Source of the DNA: JAYGED01 sp046582565
Lineage (GTDB): Bacteria; Pseudomonadota; Alphaproteobacteria; JAAXGF01
Direction of reading: 5' to 3'
DNA length: 8,277 bases
Assembly (NCBI GenBank): GCA_046582565.1
Contig: JAYGED010000098.1
Location: 1 to 8,277 of the forward strand
A program made the translations under genes and the position numbers. Shown piece by piece: positions 6,244 to 8,277 of this stretch (position 1 is its first letter; each line of letters starts with the position of its first letter). The notes beneath the pieces were generated by a model. It made no database searches and was not told where the DNA came from. It saw nothing but the letters and a program-made list of their open reading frames with translations.

Positions 6244-6266
6244 CAAAGAACCAACGTTTTTCGTCA

Positions 6267-6398
6267 TCAGCCAGCGAAAAAGCAAGCCCTTATGGTTTTG
6301 TCCCTTCGCCAAACAAAATGCAGATCGCCTTCAACATCGTCACCCAGATAGAGATCAAATATACCGTTTTGCCGCTCCAGTATGTAGCCGGAAATCAT
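6267..6398 (-). CDS. Small 43-residue ORF coupled to the phosphatidyltransferase gene; function unknown
   Basis: Its ATG (6398-6396) overlaps the TGA of the upstream phosphatidyltransferase gene in the four-base ATGA arrangement typical of translational coupling. The peptide begins MISGYILERQNGIFDLYLGD and ends FVWRRDKTIRACFFAG. It has a balanced mix of aliphatic, aromatic and charged residues, no signal peptide and no membrane segment. The middle (IFDLYLGDDVEGDLHFVW) alternates hydrophobic and acidic residues, which would suit a small beta structure. I recognise no family. The same frame stays open for 67 codons upstream inside the phosphatidyltransferase gene, so the length could be chance, and the site has no strong Shine-Dalgarno of its own. 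The stop lies about 100 nt before the aldehyde dehydrogenase start, so one transcript could cover all three minus-strand genes. Confidence 0.4.
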   Translation of the reverse strand: MISGYILERQNGIFDLYLGDDVEGDLHFVWRRDKTIRACFFAG

Positions 6399-7015
6399 CG
6401 GGGTGCCCGAAATAGATCGCCGACCAGAAGAACCACCGCCAGACCCAAAAGAAAGAAGCAAAAGCCGACGACAGCCCTGCCCTGCAACTTCGGTGAGGGA
6501 AACGGCGCGATGGCGAGAGCCGCAAAACCCACCAGGCTCGTCATGAGGGTGGGGATAAAGGCCGAACCAATTTGTGGCGCCGCCAGCTGCAACAGGCATA
6601 GGAACGCAATCATATAGTCGGGCGAAAGGCCGATATGAGCGCGGCCCGGCACGAACTCGTAGCTATATCGGACGGCAATCGCCATCAGGTAGATCAGGGC
6701 CACCGGCACGGACAGGACCTGAATATCGGTTGCGATCAAAAGATACAGAACGGGAAATATGCCTTTGGCGACGTAGTCCGCGTAACAATCCAAGTGCCGC
6801 CCAAAATACTCATGCGCCGGGTCGCGCCCCACTGCCCGCCGGGCTACCCACCCGTCCACATTATCGATGACGACGGCCAACGCGGCCAGGGCCAGGGCCA
6901 GGGAGGGCCATCCCGACAAAACCGCCCAGCAGGCAAGGAAAGCAAGCGAGAGACCGCCTAGCGTGATTAGATTGGCCAGGTCAACGAGATGGCCCAGCAT
7001 GCCCGGTCGTGCCAC
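6395..7015 (-). CDS. CDP-alcohol phosphatidyltransferase family membrane protein
   Basis: 206 residues from a GTG start at 7015, preceded by GGGGGAGG with 5 nt spacing; the alternative ATG at residue 6 is too far from that site. The family transfers a phosphatidyl group, or another phospho-alcohol, from a CDP-linked donor to an alcohol at the inner membrane. The signature is present in order: Asp51, Asp54, Gly55, Ala58, Arg59, then Gly72, Asp76 and Asp80, which should bind the metal ions and CDP. Twelve residues separate the AR pair from Gly72, where about eight are usual. About six hydrophobic segments are visible (roughly 13-34, 36-50, 84-98, 100-121, 134-170 probably as two, 181-201). The C-terminal PSPK (173-176) faintly recalls PssA-type enzymes. 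Acceptor alcohol unknown. It looks unrelated in function to the neighbouring catabolic genes. Confidence 0.85.
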   Translation of the reverse strand: MARPGMLGHLVDLANLITLGGLSLAFLACWAVLSGWPSLALALAALAVVIDNVDGWVARRAVGRDPAHEYFGRHLDCYADYVAKGIFPVLYLLIATDIQVLSVPVALIYLMAIAVRYSYEFVPGRAHIGLSPDYMIAFLCLLQLAAPQIGSAFIPTLMTSLVGFAALAIAPFPSPKLQGRAVVGFCFFLLGLAVVLLVGDLFRAPR

Positions 7016-7078
7016 GAGAGCCTCCCCCGAAATGTTTTGGTTGTGGGTTGCAGTTTAGGGAGTGCGGTAACGAGAGTC

Positions 7079-7216
7079 TAACGGCAGGACCTCAACGTCC
7101 GCTGTTGGCTATTAGCGGACATTGCGGCACTGAGTGATTTACGCCCGCTATTACCCCGAAAGCAGACATTCGGAGACAGGTCGCAAAACGTCCGCTTATG
7201 ACCCAAAGCGGAAGTT
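7079..7216. repeat. Dispersed intergenic repeat with GTCCGC/GCGGAC hairpins
   Basis: Several copies of the GTCCGC/GCGGAC word form two clear hairpins: GTCCGCT (7097-7103) with AGCGGAC (7114-7120) around a 10-nt loop, and an 11-bp stem with one mismatch, 7187-7197 with 7206-7216, around an 8-nt loop. Read on the minus strand, the region gives a peptide-like frame containing SALGHKRTFCD and ANSQQRTLR. From general knowledge, such strings recur in spurious hypothetical proteins annotated in proteobacterial genomes, which marks this as a dispersed repeat and not a gene. There are no transposase genes or flanking target duplications. Boundaries are approximate. The second hairpin has no U-tract, so it is not a classic intrinsic terminator. 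Confidence 0.65.
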
Positions 7217-7459
7217 AGAGTTGTCGCTGCGCTGATGGTATTAACCCTAAACCGAGACAATGGCCGGGTAGCGTGGATTTGAATAGGAGGATGAGATGAT
7301 GGCTGTTGGCAAAAAGGAGATGGTAAAGTAAAGGTGTCGAGGTAGGCAACCGACTATCCTTCGAGCCTGGATGCAATACCGAATTTCTTGAATGTTCGAT
7401 GCAGGTTTGCACGGAATATGCGGTGGCGGTTTTTATTATGGGAATTATTAAGACTGGCT
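7217..7459. other. Non-coding stretch upstream of the mechanosensitive channel gene, with a tiny ORF
   Basis: No protein family is recognisable in about 240 nt on either strand. The one notable item is an 11-codon ORF at 7296-7331 (MMAVGKKEMVK, then TAA) with a perfect AGGAGG at 7285-7290, 5 nt upstream. It may be a leader peptide or the remains of a gene start. TATTAT at 7434-7439 is a possible -10 box for the following gene, about 21 nt before its ATG, with no matching -35 at normal spacing. No clear terminator was found. Bases 7016-7078, left of the repeat, hold nothing recognisable beyond the ribosome-binding site of the phosphatidyltransferase gene. Confidence 0.4.
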
Positions 7460-8277
7460 ATGAAAAATTACACCGCTCAGCGGCGTTTGTGGCTGGCTTC
7501 CCTGGTGAGGTCGAAATTGCGCGCTAGACGATTCGGCCTTTTCGGCCTTTTTATCGTTTTCGTTCTGTCGGGGCCATTCCCGGCACAGGCCCAGCAGGCC
7601 GAACCAGCCCCGGCCGTTACTGTCCAGGAACTGGAAGACCTGGCCGCGGTCATGGAGGACAAAGCGGCTCGGGAACAACTGCTTTCCCGAATCCGCGCCC
7701 TGATCGCGACCAGGAAAAACACCCAGGTGGAGCCGCCCGTGGCAAGCGCTGGCGCCCGGATGATCGCCGCCCTTTTGGAAAACGTCAAGGAAACCAGCCG
7801 CCAGTTGGTGACCGCCGCCGATGTGTTGCGGGACGTGCCGGTCATATTCACCTGGGTCCAAGATCAAGTGGTGAATCCGGAACCCCGGCAGCGGTGGTTA
7901 GATCTGATTGTCAAGCTGGCGTTGATTCTATTGGCCGGCGGGGTTGCCGAATGGCTAGTGCGCCTTGTGCTCGGGCGGCCCCGGCGGGCCATGGAGGAAC
8001 GGGACGCTGACAGCCTCTGGGTGCGCCTGCCCCTGCTGGCCGGACGCACGGTGCTTGACTTGGTGCCCCTCGCCGCCTTCGCCGGCGCGGCCTATGTGGT
8101 AGCGCCGATGGTGCGGCCCACGCCCCAGGCTCAGGTCGTGGCGCTGACTCTCATCAACGCATACCTGGTGGTTGGTGGCATCCTGGCCGTGGCCCGCATG
8201 CTGCTGGCACCGGCGGTGAAAACCCTTCGCGTCCTGCCGCTCACGGACGTGACCGCAAATTACCTTTTCATCTGGGT
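7460..8277 (+). CDS. Probable MscS-family mechanosensitive ion channel, N-terminal part (truncated by window edge)
   Basis: The frame is open from ATG 7460 to the window end: 272 complete codons, no stop. The N-terminus has a basic stretch (17-24), a hydrophobic core (FGLFGLFIVFVL, 25-36) and AQA|Q at 42-45, a signal peptide for export to the inner membrane and periplasm. A helical, charged periplasmic segment follows (about 50-145), then membrane spans near 149-171, 197-215 and 226-250, each followed by short basic loops such as GRPRR (172-176). This order matches the extended N-termini of large MscS-like channels, which release solutes under hypo-osmotic stress. The diagnostic pore helix and beta-domain would lie beyond the window, so the family call rests on topology and general likeness. 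The start is uncertain: the ATG has no strong Shine-Dalgarno, and a GTG at 7505 would give a more compact signal peptide. A tandem TTCGGCCTT (7532-7549) encodes the FGLFGL core. Confidence 0.6.
   Translation, partial: MKNYTAQRRLWLASLVRSKLRARRFGLFGLFIVFVLSGPFPAQAQQAEPAPAVTVQELEDLAAVMEDKAAREQLLSRIRALIATRKNTQVEPPVASAGARMIAALLENVKETSRQLVTAADVLRDVPVIFTWVQDQVVNPEPRQRWLDLIVKLALILLAGGVAEWLVRLVLGRPRRAMEERDADSLWVRLPLLAGRTVLDLVPLAAFAGAAYVVAPMVRPTPQAQVVALTLINAYLVVGGILAVARMLLAPAVKTLRVLPLTDVTANYLFIW

Noticed and set aside
6186..6617. 143-codon plus-strand ORF
   Set aside because: It crosses the aldehyde dehydrogenase upstream region, the small minus-strand ORF and the phosphatidyltransferase 3' end; its composition is rich in Arg, Ser and Thr with no domain.
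7187..7216. Hairpin considered as an intrinsic terminator
   Set aside because: No T-run follows the stem on either strand, and it is part of the repeat.
7078..7260. 60-codon minus-strand hypothetical protein
   Set aside because: Its sequence derives from the dispersed hairpin repeat and resembles known spurious translations, so it is treated as non-coding.
7438..7527. 29-residue ORF starting MGIIKTGYEK just before and overlapping the channel start
   Set aside because: It has no Shine-Dalgarno and overlaps the signal-peptide coding region in another frame; a chance frame is the simplest reading.
7448..7867. 139-codon minus-strand ORF
   Set aside because: It is antisense to the channel gene, which shows a signal peptide and membrane segments; the minus frame has a low-complexity, His/Gly/Gln-rich translation with no family likeness.
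1..8277. CRISPR array, tRNA, rRNA or insertion sequence
   Set aside because: No regularly spaced direct repeats, no tRNA-like cloverleaf or rRNA sequence noticed, and no transposase or paired terminal inverted repeats were seen by eye.

Overview
The window reads as a chromosomal stretch from a GC-rich Gram-negative proteobacterium, most likely an alphaproteobacterium. The grounds are overall composition, Shine-Dalgarno-led genes, protein family make-up, and a dispersed intergenic repeat of a kind common in environmental proteobacteria. The species cannot be named from this sequence. Most of the window (2-6163) encodes soluble catabolic enzymes; the right end (6267-8277) carries membrane-protein genes and a long intergenic gap.

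Layout: (1) 2-646 (+), the 3' part of an enoyl-CoA hydratase/isomerase gene. (2) 647-771, a promoter/operator region. (3) 772-2370 (+), a tight three-gene operon: RidA-family enamine/imine deaminase, alpha/beta hydrolase (5-nt gap), and a carboxymuconolactone-decarboxylase (PcaC-like) protein (8-nt overlap). (4) 2365-3504 (-), a Rieske non-haem iron oxygenase alpha subunit, meeting the operon tail to tail with a 6-nt overlap. (5) 3505-3639, a divergent regulatory region. (6) 3640-4677 (+), a luciferase-like flavin monooxygenase. (7) 4679-6163 (-), an NAD(P)-dependent aldehyde dehydrogenase that converges on the monooxygenase with a 1-nt gap. (8) 6267-7015 (-), a CDP-alcohol phosphatidyltransferase followed by a 43-residue ORF joined through an ATGA overlap. 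(9) 7016-7459, non-coding, with a dispersed repeat of GTCCGC/GCGGAC hairpins. (10) 7460-8277 (+), the N-terminal part of a probable MscS-type mechanosensitive channel.

Interpretation (inference): the two oxygenases, aldehyde dehydrogenase, alpha/beta hydrolase, RidA protein, PcaC-like protein and CoA-thioester enzyme look like a pathway that opens a ring or removes an N-substituent and channels the product to central metabolism. Luciferase-like oxygenase plus hydrolase plus RidA recalls the Rut uracil pathway. Luciferase-like oxygenase plus aldehyde dehydrogenase plus alpha/beta hydrolase recalls the trigonelline (Tgn) pathway. The Rieske enzyme has Glu at the inter-subunit bridging position, a feature reported for oxygenases of quaternary amines such as carnitine monooxygenase. 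An N-heterocycle or betaine-like substrate is therefore the leading guess, but it is unproven. No reductase, transporter or regulator gene lies inside the window.
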